Of a stretch of 64,000 bases of DNA, positions 33,478-45,400 are shown piece after piece (position 1 is the stretch's first letter; the number at the start of each line of letters is the position of its first letter). The position numbers and the translations under genes are program-made. The notes beneath the pieces are model-generated. The model searched no databases and was not told where the DNA came from. It saw only the letters and a program-made list of their open reading frames with translations. Location: NCBI RefSeq assembly GCF_016808335.1, contig NC_053150.1:40203607-40267606 (forward strand). Reading direction: 5' to 3'. The DNA comes from Panicum virgatum. Its lineage: Eukaryota; Streptophyta; Magnoliopsida; Poales; Poaceae.

Positions 33478-36400
33478 TGTATCGACTGTAGGACGTAGCC
33501 TAGATAGCAATGGTCGCTTCCTAAGGTCTATTTAGTCACAAAAGCAATTCCTACTTTACCCTTGACCTCTTTGGTGAATAATTTCACTCTTTGACCATTT
33601 TCTTTCCTCAGTCAGCCTTGATAACTCACCTTTCTCTCCTGACTATCTTTTCATTTGCACTTCATTATTTTGCAAATGTTAGATCCTCAACCTGTCTATT
33701 TATTTATTTTCGTGGATCACTTCCTGAATTCGATCATACCTCCCCCTTGATGTATGATTTTCCAAATTTCATCCAGCTCACCTCCTTTTGATACGCTGGT
33801 GAAGTTGCTCCTTTAAATTCTTTTTAACTTACCTTTTTGGACCTATCTCCCCTTTGCTTTATTTCACAATGTGCTCAGTGTCTCTCCTTTCTTTCCAAAT
33901 AAATGCCGCTTTGGATTCATCCCTTGACTTTTGATTCCAAAGTATATGTTCTAATTCAAAAAAAAAATTTAGATGATCCGTGCCCCGTGTCCCGTGTCCT
34001 CATGCTTGTCCAAGTCATCTGAAGAATGGAGCTGCTAGTTCATCAAGAGCAACAATAAACAAGATGAGGGAGGCACATGCCACCAACGCTGAAGCAGGAA
34101 GATATTCCCATGTTTAGGATGTCCCCTTCTAACACTATTAACAACGTTTAGCATCGTTCCTTGACTGTTGATTGGTGGAATTCAGTGCTTGCGTGATGAT
34201 TTTTGTCTTTATGACCTTGTCTGATTTGCTTCTTTGTAATGATTGTTGGTGTATTGTGGGTCATCTACCTACAATGACATCAGTTGACTAGTTGGGTTCC
34301 TCTTTTTGTACCTCCCACCTCCTTGTTATCCGCCGTCTTTCTACCCAATCCTCTAGAGGACGTCAGAAGGAGAAACTAAAGGCAACACCAACATCCACAA
34401 GCAGAAGCTACCGTCACCACCACGGTCTAGGTAGAAGCAAGTCAAAGAACGGAAGACCCTACTTTGGTTTCTTTGCCACCTTGGAGATTCGTATTCTTTA
34501 GTCTACCCAACTCCGATGACAACCTCAATAACCAAGAAAGAAGTTGAAGGTAACACTGACATCAACAGTAGAAACCTACAAATATCTACGGTTGTCGACA
34601 CATGAAACAAGCTGAAGCCAAGAAGGCTCTTTTTCCTTTTGTTACCCCATGCCATTCTTCCCTTTACCTTGATTTATCTAAGTCATGTTTTTAAAATATA
34701 TATATATATATTACCATATCCTTGACTTCCTTGATGTTTATTCTGATTCCTTCTTCATTTACCGAATCCTTGATGATACTTCTCTCTAATTCCTTTATCT
34801 TGGCCTAATATCCCCTCCTTTTGATTGCTTTTGCATCTCCCAATTTCCTTCTCCACTTGTCCTCTCATGATTGAGTACCTTATATCCATTGGTTCCAATT
34901 CACCTCCTCCTTAACTTTCAAATATGATCATTTTGGAAATCCCTTTTATCTCTTATTCTAAAGTGTTTTTCTTTTTTCTTCTTGCTACAAATGTTAGATT
35001 GCCCGAACTTGTGCCTGCAATGGCATCATCCACCCCTTAGTTTTCTCATCAACACCATCTTCTTGTTCTAAAGCAAAAGTCAGCACAGAAGACTCGTACC
35101 TAAATTCTCCCCCTTTCTTGATTCTCATCTTATCATCTCGTTTTACCCCTAGTCAAAAGCTCTTTGCCCTATCTCTCCTTTCTATCTCCAAATCATGCGA
35201 GTCTCTCATCAATATGTTTTGCTAAATTCCATCAATAGCAAGTGAAGAAGACCCGAATCCAAACTCCCCTATTTGCAACAACTTTCTTGTTATCTTGCTG
35301 CCTCCTTGATGGAATCTCTCTGCCCTATCATCTCTCTTTTCTATCGCCAAACCTAGTGAATCTCTGGTCAACACTTTCTACTCGATCAGGTCAAAACAAA
35401 AAAGTGATCAGATCGTCAATGGCATCTGCTTGAAATAGAGTGAAGAACACCATGTCCAAATCCTCTCAATTTCTCAATACCTATCTTGTTACCTTTTTCG
35501 TCTTCATGAATTCTCTTTGTCCTATATCTCCTTTCTATCTCCACAACTTATGAATCTTTGACTAATGCCACTTGCTCGATCCAATCGGAAGCAAGGGAAG
35601 AAGATCCAAATCCTAATTACCTCCTTTCATCGATACCCGTTGTTTTCCCTTGTTGCCTTCTTGATGGAATCTTTGCCCCCTATCCCTCCTCTTTGTCGCC
35701 CCTGCCTTGTTTCCCCTCTAGAGCGTGCTCCCCTCGCATGCACGAGGCGCCGTCGCTGCAAGGGGCTCGACAGGAGCACGTCGAAGCCGACTGCCGACCG
35801 GTGCTCATCGCCGATTCGCCGTGCCCATTGGCCGCTGGACCAATCCAGCGCCACCATGGCGACTCCCACGTCGAGCCGAACCCGCTTTGCCGGTCTTTGT
35901 CGTCCCTTCATCGCCGGATGCCAACACCCACGGTGCTGCCACCACCCGTCTGCTCTATCCTGACCACCGTTCCGACTCGTGCCTTTCTCGGTAGCGTCTC
36001 GGTGAGAATCCCTCCATGTCTTTTCCCTCCACTTCCTCTCTACTGTCTCTTCATGTTTGCTGTTGCCGCTGATATCGTCTGCCGCTACAGCATGCTAATA
36101 AGTTTTTGGGTGCCATGCTATTATAAGTCACGCCGGCCATCACGCACACCAGGTGCAGGAGTATATCGCCATGCATGCTTATGTCCATACAGGCAAGTAA
36201 AACCCCATGCACGATGAACATGCCTAGCCTGAACAGCTGACCAGAATCATTCACATCGAGTCCATTGCTTCCACCAATATTTGATTTGTTCCTCCATATT
36301 CAATTATTTAATCAATTTGCTTTCTTTTCATTCAACTTCAGCCAACAGTCCTGATTCACACCACTGAATTTCTCCCAAACATCTTGTAGTATTATTTTTT

Positions 36401-36702
36401 TTTAGAATTATATGGACACTGCAGATTGGTATCATATTAATAATTAGTTTTGTATTGCTTCCATGGTATAGTATTTAATTATCAAATTATTACTATGCCA
36501 TTCCACCGCAGTATGAAATTAAATTATTAAAGTGATATACCACTTTCTGATGTGAACATGTCTTTCTAATGATTTATCCTTATATCATCATCTTATGTGC
36601 AATATCTATAATGCTCTTCTTGTCCATGGGACCTACCTAAACCTTTATCCTTTGTTAGCCTTCTGAATCTCGGGACGAGATTCCTTTTAAGGGGGGTAGT
36701 TC
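33478..36702 (+). other. Coding-free interior of the young element
   Basis: 3.2 kb of mostly C/T-rich DNA. No gag, protease, RT or integrase motif occurs in any frame. At about 35160-35700 a unit of about 180-190 bp containing CTTGATGGAATCTCT and TTTCTATCTCCAAA recurs roughly four times with drift. 35710-36000 is GC-rich with ORFs but no known family. The end reads CGGGACGAGATTCC, TTTTAAGGGGGG (polypurine tract), TAGTTC, then the LTR. Confidence 0.8.
35160..35700 (+). repeat. Imperfect tandem repeat inside the young element, about four units
   Basis: Recurring order: GAAGA(T/C)CC(G/A)AATCC, CTTGTTA or TTGTTTTC, CTTGATGGAATCT, TGCCCTAT, CCTTTCTATCTCCA. Units are visible near 35160, 35240-35360, 35440-35560 and 35600-35700. 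Spacing is about 150-190 bp. They are heavily diverged from each other although the element's LTRs are identical, so the array predates this insertion. Confidence 0.65.
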
Positions 36703-39152
36703 TGTCACACTCTAAAATTTTTGGATTTCAAAATGTGATTAAAATTAGAAATAAAACAACAATTTTCTCATGATTTTAAAATTTTCGCAACATTTATTTT
36801 CTTTACAGGGAATTTAGTAAAAATAAATAAAGATTGTTTGTTTTTATAAAATTAAAAAGGTTGTTTTGTTTGTGCACTCATGCCACTTTGCATTGTTTTA
36901 TTGCTTGTGGTTTGATTTGAATTTAAATTCGTGGAGTTTAAATTCAAATCGAATTTGTTTGAATCTTTTTGCAAAAAGAAAAATAGGAAAAATCTTTTCG
37001 ACCAAAATCAGCAGTCCGGCCCATTTCTCTTTTTCTTTTCTTCGCAGCCCGATCGCAGTCCGATCCGCGCCGGCCCAACCCGGACCCTTCTCTTGGCGCG
37101 CAAGCCAACAACTCTCCATCGCCTCCTATATAAACACCGCCCCCCTGTTGTTTTTTTCGCGCAGCAAGCCACGCCGCCGCCGGCCCTAGGCCCCTCCCGC
37201 CGTTGCCCCCTGAGCGAGCCCCTCCTTTTCCCTGTGTGCATGCGCATGTGCTGCGCACCTGCAGGCCGCTGCTTTCCCCTGTGCGCCCAGGCAGCAGGAC
37301 GCTGAATTCCTGTCCTGTGCTGCCCCAGGCCGCCTGTTTCCCTGCCGTGTGCTGCTGGCTCCCGTCGTCCCTGCCTGCTGCCTTGCATGCATGCGCCTGC
37401 AGGCACAGGACCGTGCGTCCCTGCGCGCGCCGTGCCAGGCCACTGCAACCCCCTGCGCCGTTTCCTTCCTGCTGCGTGGCCGCTGCTGTTCCTTCCGGTT
37501 TCGATTCCGACCGTCTCGCCATGGCCAAGCGGTAAAACGGTTTCCCTTGATCTCACCGTTTTAGATCCGTTTTTGTTCATTCGTGCTGCGTTAGTTTTGT
37601 TTTAGTGTAAGCTATCGTTTAGTAGTGCTTTTAGATCGTAGATCTTGTTTTAAGGTAAATATAGATTTAATTTGTTTAATAACTATTTGAAACTAGCCTT
37701 TCTAATTAAAAGTAAATTAGAGCTCTATACCGGTTTCCATTAATTAATGTTAATTCGATTAAATATCAACTTAAATGCATCTTTTATATAACTTGTTTAG
37801 TTCAAGACCATGTATCATAAAATTTTACACTTAGATGCTCTCACTTATCTTTTATTTGCTAGTTAAATAATTAATTGGTATAAGTTATACATAAACTTTA
37901 TAAATAAAATTTGATTAAGTGCTACTTCATCTTTCTGATATAAATTCACATGAAATATTTATAATTTGGATATTTCTTTCAAATATCCTTTACATGTATT
38001 TTTTTTCTTAATTAAAATAAATCCAACTTATAGTTTCTTTCTGTTATAATATAAATCTTCCGATAGCTGTTTCTTTTCAACCGTAGCTTCGTTTTCCGCG
38101 TTTCTTGCGTTTTCGTAACCGTAGCACCAAGCCCTATCCTTTAGAGCGTTCTTTCAAAGCCTTTCTTTTGTTTTGGTGTACTGTTCTTAGTTGTTCTTGT
38201 TATTTGCTTTGTATGTTTGCTCGGTGATTGCTTCGAGTAGAAGGATCATTGTTTGAAGATTGAAGATCAAGAATTCTAAGTGAGCAAAAGCTGAAGAGCA
38301 GTAAGAGTAGTTTTTCATTGGAGAAAGGCAAGTGACCCTAACCATACTTCTATCTATGCTTTATTTACAAGAGTATTATGATGATTTAATTGGAACATGG
38401 AGAACCACCCAAGAAAACCGTACAACCACAATACTAATGGGCTCTGGTCTTGGCTAAGTAATTAGATGAACTATATGTTGTGTTGGGGTTGTTCCGCTTG
38501 GTGGTTATGAGTTTGTGTTGTGGAGCGGGTGAAGGAAGCTGCGTCTTCTGAGGGACCGCACGGCAGGGACCAACACATACATATAGGGATTCTTTGTAAA
38601 GGCCTCGTAGCGTCCCTATGCAATCACACCTCGGAAGTGTGGTATTGTGCCTAGCTAGCACATTGCGTGGTTGGGTTCAAAGTTCTTCGGAACTTTTACG
38701 CGAATTGTGGTGAAAGTGTACAACCTCTGCAGAGTTAAAACTAACCGGTTAGCCGTGCTCACGGTCAAGAGCGGCTTGGACCCTCACATGATTAATAAAC
38801 TTAAAGATGGATATAAATCACATTCTGGTTATTTCTTGTGGCCTTGCTGAGTACCAACCATAAGTGTACTCACCCTTGCTTACTGCTGCTCAGAAGGGAA
38901 AGTTGCTGTGAAGTCTTTTGAAGATGATACTGAGTTCTAGGCGTACGCAACCCCCAGTCGATTGCCTGTGAAGTTTGGAGCCTTCGTTTCCAGGATAAGC
39001 TGTAAACTCTGATATTCTTTTATTTGTTTTAGTTCTCTTTTTCGTGATACTGTTACTGATTATTCACTTATGATGTCTCTATATGTATGAAACTTGATCC
39101 TGGCATACATATAGTTATGCATTCGGTTTTATCCTTAAAACCGGGTGTGACA
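36703..39152 (+). mobile_element. 3' LTR of the young non-autonomous element
   Basis: Same length as the 5' LTR with no difference that I can see by reading. It ends GGGTGTGACA, followed by the target duplication TCTCA. Confidence 0.94.
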
Positions 39153-39157
39153 TCTCA

Positions 39158-40655
39158 AGACCTGGGCCAAGCCCCAGAAGCTTTTCTGTCTGACAGTGCC
39201 CAAGAAGGCAAGCCCCGGAGCATAATCCCACTATTTTTCCGAATTACCATTCTGCTATCTATTTATTAATGTATGGTAACAGTTGGTTTTCTGCATTTAA
39301 GTTCTCTAGGCGTTGATCGAAAACCCTAGATGCATGATCCATAGGAACCTATGTTTGATACCGGATCTTTTTATCGACTAGTTGCCATGCTAAATAGGCA
39401 CGGTAGAAGTCGAGTGGTTCCCTGCCTCTCGCGAGCAAATAGGAAATGTACTGACTTTATTTCCTGTTGAAATGTAAGGACAACAGGCGGGGTTGTGTAG
39501 TTGTGATACCCCGCTGGTGTAGTCAAAAATGGCTAAGGTCGCGGTGTGTGGCTCATTTTGTTAAGCGTTTGAAAGTACTAGCCACATACCGAGAAATATG
39601 GTAATCGGTAAGCTTAAGTACCTGATTGGACCGGCGAGTGGAACGATCTCGCACCCTCCTGGTAGAAGTAGGGTTTATTTTTATGTCGCGACGTACGGGT
39701 GCAGAGTGGTCGGACTCTGTAGTCGGGGAGGGTGTTCCGGATCCACGGACTGGAAAGAAAGGGGAAAAGTAGCGTGGGCGGGAGCGAGGTCGATCCCCAT
39801 GCGTGTGGTCTAGGTTCCCCTGGCCAGGTTGAAATTCGATTCAGAATCGTCCGCCTCTCACGGCATGAGATTGCTTAATGATTTCGGTCACATAGAGTAA
39901 CAAGTGGAATACGATGATGAAAATACTGCTGGTTGATTAAATGGTTGCTCTACCATGTTTGAGTAGAGTTAGTTGCAAATTTAGAATGGTTAATTCCACT
40001 AGAATCTGGCTAAGTAAAACCTGAAAGTAAGGATCAACACTTAGCGGCATTTTTGGCAAACAAACCTTACCAACCAAAAAGCTTGCATGTCTAGCTATCG
40101 GACTATGTTATATCCGGAGACGGGTCAGTCTTGCTGAGTATTAGTATACTCAGCCTTGCTTGTGGCACTGTTTTTCAGGTACTAACTTTGAAGATCTGTT
40201 TGCGAGTCTTACTTGGCCTTGCACTCTGCCTCCGGGTTGGTCTGTTGAGTGGGATGGCCCTTCAGCTGGTGCTAATCACCCTCCCGCTGAGTGACGCATT
40301 CGTACGGGCTTTACCGATGCGTCACGTTATTTCGTTAGTTATCTTTTAATGCTTCCGCTGAACTTTGAGACTTGAATAATTTGAGGAGCTGAAACTCCGT
40401 AGTACTTCACTAGTCTGAACATGGTTTGTAATAAATTTTTCTTTCCGCTGCAATCACTCTGAGATGTATGAAATGGTTTGTGTTGTAATCTCTGGGCTCA
40501 CCTTCGTGTGAGTGTTGTCTGCTGATCCTGGAATAGCGTGGCTTTTATCGAGGCTTCACTCGAGGAACTACCGGTGAGTGCCAAATTGGGTCAGAGTTGC
40601 TTAGCAACGAAGATCAGTGCACCCGGGCCCAGTAGTTTTGGGTGGTTCCGCCACA
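39158..40655 (+). mobile_element. Solo gypsy LTR, right part
   Basis: Continues the solo LTR after the young element. It is related to the reverse complement of about 58200-59165 in the chromovirus LTR (blocks such as GCCCCGGAGCATAAT and TGCTGAGTATTAGTATACTC). It ends TTCCGCCACA before CATGC. Confidence 0.87.
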
Positions 40656-40660
40656 CATGC

Positions 40661-41932
40661 CGGACCATCTAGCGCATATATTTCACGTGCCACCTTGCTC
40701 TGTTCCTTGTCTGGCAATTCACTTGTGAATGCCGGACCATCCGGCGTACACCGGACGACAAGGACTGGGAGATATATTCTTGCGAAGTTTTCTGGCTACT
40801 GTTTCATTACACACGACGGACGGTCCGGCGTGCAACGACGGACGGTCCGGCGTGCAACGCCGGACGCCAGACCGTCCGTTGTATATTGTCGGACGACAAC
40901 AACCGAGGGCTTCACTTTTGCATGTATGCTGGCTACAGTGTAAACTCTACACACCGGACCGTCCGCCATAAATGCCGGACAATAACGATCGAGCGGAATT
41001 TATTGGCACAGAATTTATTAACATACGCCGGACCGTCTGGCGTGTTACGCCGGACTGTCCGGTGTGTACATTGTGCGCGTAGCTCAAAGTGGCGGGAGTC
41101 CTTGTGTTCAAAAGTTGTGCACGCTGGACCATCCGGCGTATACACGCCGGACCGTCCGGCGTGGGTGCGCAGAGAGGCCCAACGGCTATATTTGCCTCTC
41201 CTCTATTTAAAGACTCCCCCACTCCCTCATTTGTAACCTTTGGCACCTCAACACAGCACACACACATTAAAGGGTCATCTTGAGCAACAAAATGCACATC
41301 ATCTAAACAGTGAGCTAGGATCATCTTCCTTTTGAAGAGAGAGCCCTTGTGAGGGATCCTTCAAGCAAAGCCTTCCTTGTTACTCTTGGGGATCGCGATC
41401 CCCTAGCCGGCCGGGAGGCGGATCCGCTTGGTGAGCGCCCAAGGAACCGTGGGCTGCCTCAAGCGAAGGCTCTTGCGATGGCATTGTGCGAGGTTTGGTG
41501 ATCGCCGCTTTGGAGTGAAGAAGATCAACCACTAGAGAGCACTTGGTCCTTGCGAGGATCAAGGGGAAGCTAAGCCCTCATGATGGTGCTTCAACGAGGA
41601 CTAGTGGGGAGTCGCGACTCCCCGATACCTCAAGAAAAACACAGCTTACTTCCTTGCTCTCCTCTTTACATTGCGCAATTCATACCCGCTCTTGCTTTGT
41701 TCTCTAGCTGCTCAAAGTTTCATATTTGCTCTTGTAACCTTGCTAGAGATCATAGAATTACCTTTTTGTGTGCTCCTATTACCATTAGGTTGCCTATCAC
41801 TAGCAACATGTGCTAGGTTCACGTTTCCGCTCTAGAGGGTGAATTGGTTATTGACTTACGTTTTAATTGTTCAAGTTTAGTAATTAGAGTCCAATTCACC
41901 CCCCCCCCTCTTGCACATCTTGATCCTTTTCA
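40661..41932 (+). mobile_element. Sirevirus-1 5' LTR, second part, with CCGGAC palindrome cluster
   Basis: Completes the LTR begun at 27640 (together about 1.75 kb). U3 (40661-41165) has at least eight palindrome-type motifs of the form CGCCGGACNGTCCGGCG. CTATTTAAAG near 41202 is a likely TATA box. The LTR ends ...CCTTTTCA at 41932, three bases before the primer site. Confidence 0.88.
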
Positions 41933-41934
41933 AG

Positions 41935-41946
41935 TGGTATCAGAGC
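41935..41946 (+). other. Sirevirus-1 primer-binding site
   Basis: TGGTATCAGAGC, exact initiator tRNA-Met type, directly after the LTR. Confidence 0.92.
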
Positions 41947-41984
41947 CAGGTTGTTGTTTTGTGAGGTTTAACCGCCTCGAGCAA

Positions 41985-43258
41985 GATGTCTAGTGAGAGC
42001 ACTCCACCCATTTTCGATGGCGAGGACTTTCCATATTGAAAGATCCGCATGGAGACATACTTAGACGCGATCAATGAGGGAGTCTACAATGTTGCCGTTG
42101 TGGGTTTTCCCGAGGTCAAGGATAAGACTAAATTGTCTCCCACGGAGAAGCAATATGAGAAGTTCAACGCAAGAGCTCGCAACATTCTCTTCCGCGGTTT
42201 GGGCAAGGACGTGTTCAACCGAGTCCGGAACCTAGACTTCGCCCATGAAATTTGGGAGGAGGTGTGTAGCTTACACCTGGGGAACACCGAGGAAAGAGAA
42301 CTTCGTTACGATCTCGTGATTAAGAAAATTAATGCACTTTCCATGCATCCAAATGAAAGAGCTAATGACATGTATTCTCATTTAAATGTGCTTGTAGAGG
42401 AACTCAATGGTCTTGGCTTGACTCAAATGGCGGAATCCGATGCTGCAAGGAAGATCATTGGTTTACTCCCCAAAGACAAATATGGCACTATCATCACCAT
42501 GCTTCACAATGGAGATCTTTCAAAGGCCAGTCCTTCAAGTGTATTGGGCAAGATTACCGCTCATGAAATGTATATGGACTTTCATTTCGATGAAGGCTCC
42601 TCATCCTCTAAGAAGAAGGATCTTGCTCTCAAAGCTAGCAAGAGCAAGGAGAAGGCAAAGAAGAAGGATGTTTCGATTGAGAAAAGCAAGGCTCAAGATG
42701 ATGATGAAGAGAGTGATGATGATGATGATGATGTTGCCCTACTTTTGAGAAGAGCGGCTAACACACTAAACCGCTTGGGCAAGAAGGGCATCAACATAGC
42801 TCCTCCAAGAAGAAGTTCTTCAAGAAGAAAAGCATTGAGGAGATGGATTGCTACAAGTGTGGCAAGCTTGGGCATTTGGCAAATGAGTCCCGTTACAACA
42901 AGAGCAAGTCCAAGGACAAGAAAGACCGCAAGCAACAATCAAGTGATGAATCAAGCGATGATGAGAAGAAGAAGAAGAAAAAGTCATTCTTCAAGAAGAG
43001 AAGCCCCTCAAGAAGAAAGTACTTCAAAAAGAAAGGTGGCAAAGCTTATGTTGGAGAATGGGTGACCGATGAAGACTCAAGTGATGCATCATCCATCTCT
43101 TGCCCTTCAAGTGATGATTCAAGGTATGAGGAGATTGTTGCCGGTCTTGCAATTGCTACATCAACTAAGGTCAAGTCTTCACCGAGCACTACACCAAGTA
43201 AGCCATTATGCTTAATGGCTAAAAGTGACAAGGTGAGAACATTTGATGATTCCTCTAG
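41985..43258 (+). pseudogene. Sirevirus-1 gag remnant
   Basis: ATG at 41985 (MSSESTPPIFDGEDFPY), then an in-frame TGA where Trp is expected (about 42037-42039). The frame reopens at METYLDAINEG and gives a copia gag through residue 230 or so, with a coiled, Lys- and Asp-rich tail. A frameshift near 42760-42800 moves to the frame of 42843-43346, which holds a damaged knuckle CYKCGKLGHLANESRY (last Cys lost). At 43258 it is cut by the Sirevirus-2 LTR; 43254-43258 is TCTAG. Part of this gag (about 42977-43258) recurs at 52381-52660. Pol of Sirevirus-1 is not seen. Confidence 0.85.
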
Positions 43259-45400
43259 TGTAGGACCGAGTAGCGACCAGAGGGGGGTGAATGGTCGCAA
43301 TCAAAAAAATCAACCCCAAGAACAACCCCTCGAAAACACGAACTAAAACCTAAGTGTCGGGCACTGGGAGCCTACACACTTAGTCCACTCTCTAGAATCG
43401 TGCAGGGTTACTTGGCACAATACAAGCCACTAACCCTAGGACACGACTTCGAAGAGCTAGCAAAAGCTTTTCATGCACAAACTCGAAGAGATGTAGGAGA
43501 ACCGGATCAAGACAAGATCAAAAGGAACTTCTCCAGAAAACTGCGCACAAGAGGCACCAAGAAAAGGGGTGAAACCCCAACCAAAAGGCCAAGAAAAAAT
43601 CCCCAAAAATAGCTATAGGAAGCCCAACATGTTAGGAACAACCCCTCAAATTTTTAGACCAAATGAAAGTTGTACACACCGGACGGTCCGGCAATACATG
43701 CCGGACGGTCCGGCGTTAACAGCCTAATAGAGCTCCAAAAGGGAGATCAAAACCCCAACAAAAGATGCTCCAAACATTCTATAAAAATTACTGGATCTTC
43801 CCAAGGTTCTCAGGATTGTTTTCCTAAAGTTGCAGCTCATTTGGATATGGTTTGACCCATGAACCGAAAAAGACAAAACACGCTGGACAGTAAGCGTCGG
43901 ACGGTCTGACGCTACTGCCCGCCTGACACCTCCACTAAATAATTCTCAAAACCTAACCAAATGAGCTCCAAAAATTATGCAATTTTAACTGGAGCTTCAA
44001 AACATGATGTTTAATATCTCCACAAATTTTGGGCTCAATTGGTGAAGTTTTGGTCCACGAAAAGTATTGTGTTTGACAGTGAACAGTGGCAGTCAGGTTT
44101 TCAAACAGCCCCTGTCCAAACCCAAAATCGAACCAAAACTCGATCAAATGAACCCCAACCTTCCCCAAACTTTGAGGACGCCTAATTGAGTTCGTGAGGA
44201 GGCTATCCCAAAAGGAAACCCACAAAAAGGAATCACCTTTCCTCACGGATTTTAACCGGCCAAAGCGATGAAGGTTGGAAGCTTAAGAACACGAAGAACA
44301 CCAACACGACAAGATCCAATCCGCTGCAAGTCTTGGAGTGCAATCCGTGGATTCTAATAAAGAATTATATGCAGCAAGAAGAGTATCCAAAAGCCCCAAC
44401 ACTTGGCAAACACAAACACACCGAAAACCAAGGATTGGAAGGCCAAAACCACCACAAACGAAGGGAGGAGGAAGGGGATCTGCTCAAGGACGAAATTAGC
44501 ACAAAGAAAAGCCTTTATTTCAATCCAAGAACAGATTACAAGAGTTTGGATCACAGCCGGCCGCCCTCATCCTTCCCACTATGTGGATTGTAGACTAAGT
44601 AGGGATTTTCCTCCTAATCGAGCCTCTCTATTTCACTTAGCACTTGGCTGGTCACAAGGTCTCAAAATGACTCTAAGTGGGAGAGATAACTCTAATGGGC
44701 TGCCCACCTTGGTATATATAGGCCATGGAATAATGACCCAAGACGACACTGACCCTACACTTAATCTAAACGACTCAATGCCCGTAGGGGCAAAACCGGA
44801 AAGATACATCGAAGATTTCATCCAACGGCGCCCATAGCTTCGAGTGGTGATTTCTTCGATCCTACGCATCCACGGGATATACGCCACATGCTGCCAGAGA
44901 TTTTTATGTCGTCTATCTTGTCCAGGCTTCTGCCAGCCCAGAGAAGGTGGGCGACGGTTTTGAGGCCCAAACCATCAAACCGGAGTGCCCGTGAGCATTG
45001 CCGGCCCACGAGCCCATCCATCTCGGCGCCTTCCGAAGTAGTCACCGAAGCTTTCCGCTTTCCTGAGGTAGGTGGCAGTTTTGCGCTGAAATCGCCAAAG
45101 CGTCTGCCGCCCGTCGCCGTGCACCCGGATTGGACACCACGGCCCCAGCGCTCTTCAGCCTGTTGACCGCCCTCCGTGTACCTGAGTCGAACACCGGCGC
45201 CCACCACGGCAGGTCAAACACCCTCTTCAGGATGGCCCCTCTTCAGAGGACTTGTCCGCTACTCTTCAATGACGCCTGCACCACTCTTCAGTGGCGACCT
45301 CCATTCACCACCCTCTTCAGGGTGGCGAGCCTTCATCCATTGACAATCACTCATCATCTCTAGGAGCCATGAGGCCCACCCTCTTCAGGATGGCTCCTCA
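43259..45400 (-). mobile_element. Sirevirus-2 3' LTR, minus strand
   Basis: 2,142 bp. The minus strand starts TGAGGAGCCATCCTG and ends CTACTCGGTCCTACA. It is preceded by a polypurine tract (45401-45411). It matches the fragment at 16127-16947 over U3. It holds CCGGACGGTCCGG palindromes at 43675-43716 and CACCCTCTTCAGGGTG hairpins near 45313-45330. Confidence 0.87.

Larger units (their letters stand above)
31012..39152 (+). mobile_element. Young non-autonomous gypsy-type element with identical 2,450-bp LTRs
   Basis: 8,141 bp. LTRs at 31012-33461 and 36703-39152 are the same length, and I see no difference between them: every ORF in one recurs unchanged at +5,691 in the other. A target duplication TCTCA lies at 31007-31011 and 39153-39157. 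The 3,241-bp interior holds a primer site and a polypurine tract but no gag or pol. Before the 3' LTR the motif GAATCTCGGGACGAGATTCC matches the same place in Tekay/Del chromoviruses and in the chromovirus of this window. It sits inside the solo LTR and is the youngest insertion here. Confidence 0.94.

Noticed and set aside
35558..36217. 219-codon ORF in the young element as an accessory gene
   Set aside because: It starts in a degenerate tandem repeat, runs through a GC-rich patch open in other frames too, and matches no family that I know.
40650..41165. Repeated CCGGAC palindromes considered as a CRISPR-like array
   Set aside because: Spacing is irregular, units vary, and the DNA is a plant Sirevirus U3. 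The motif is a known LTR feature.
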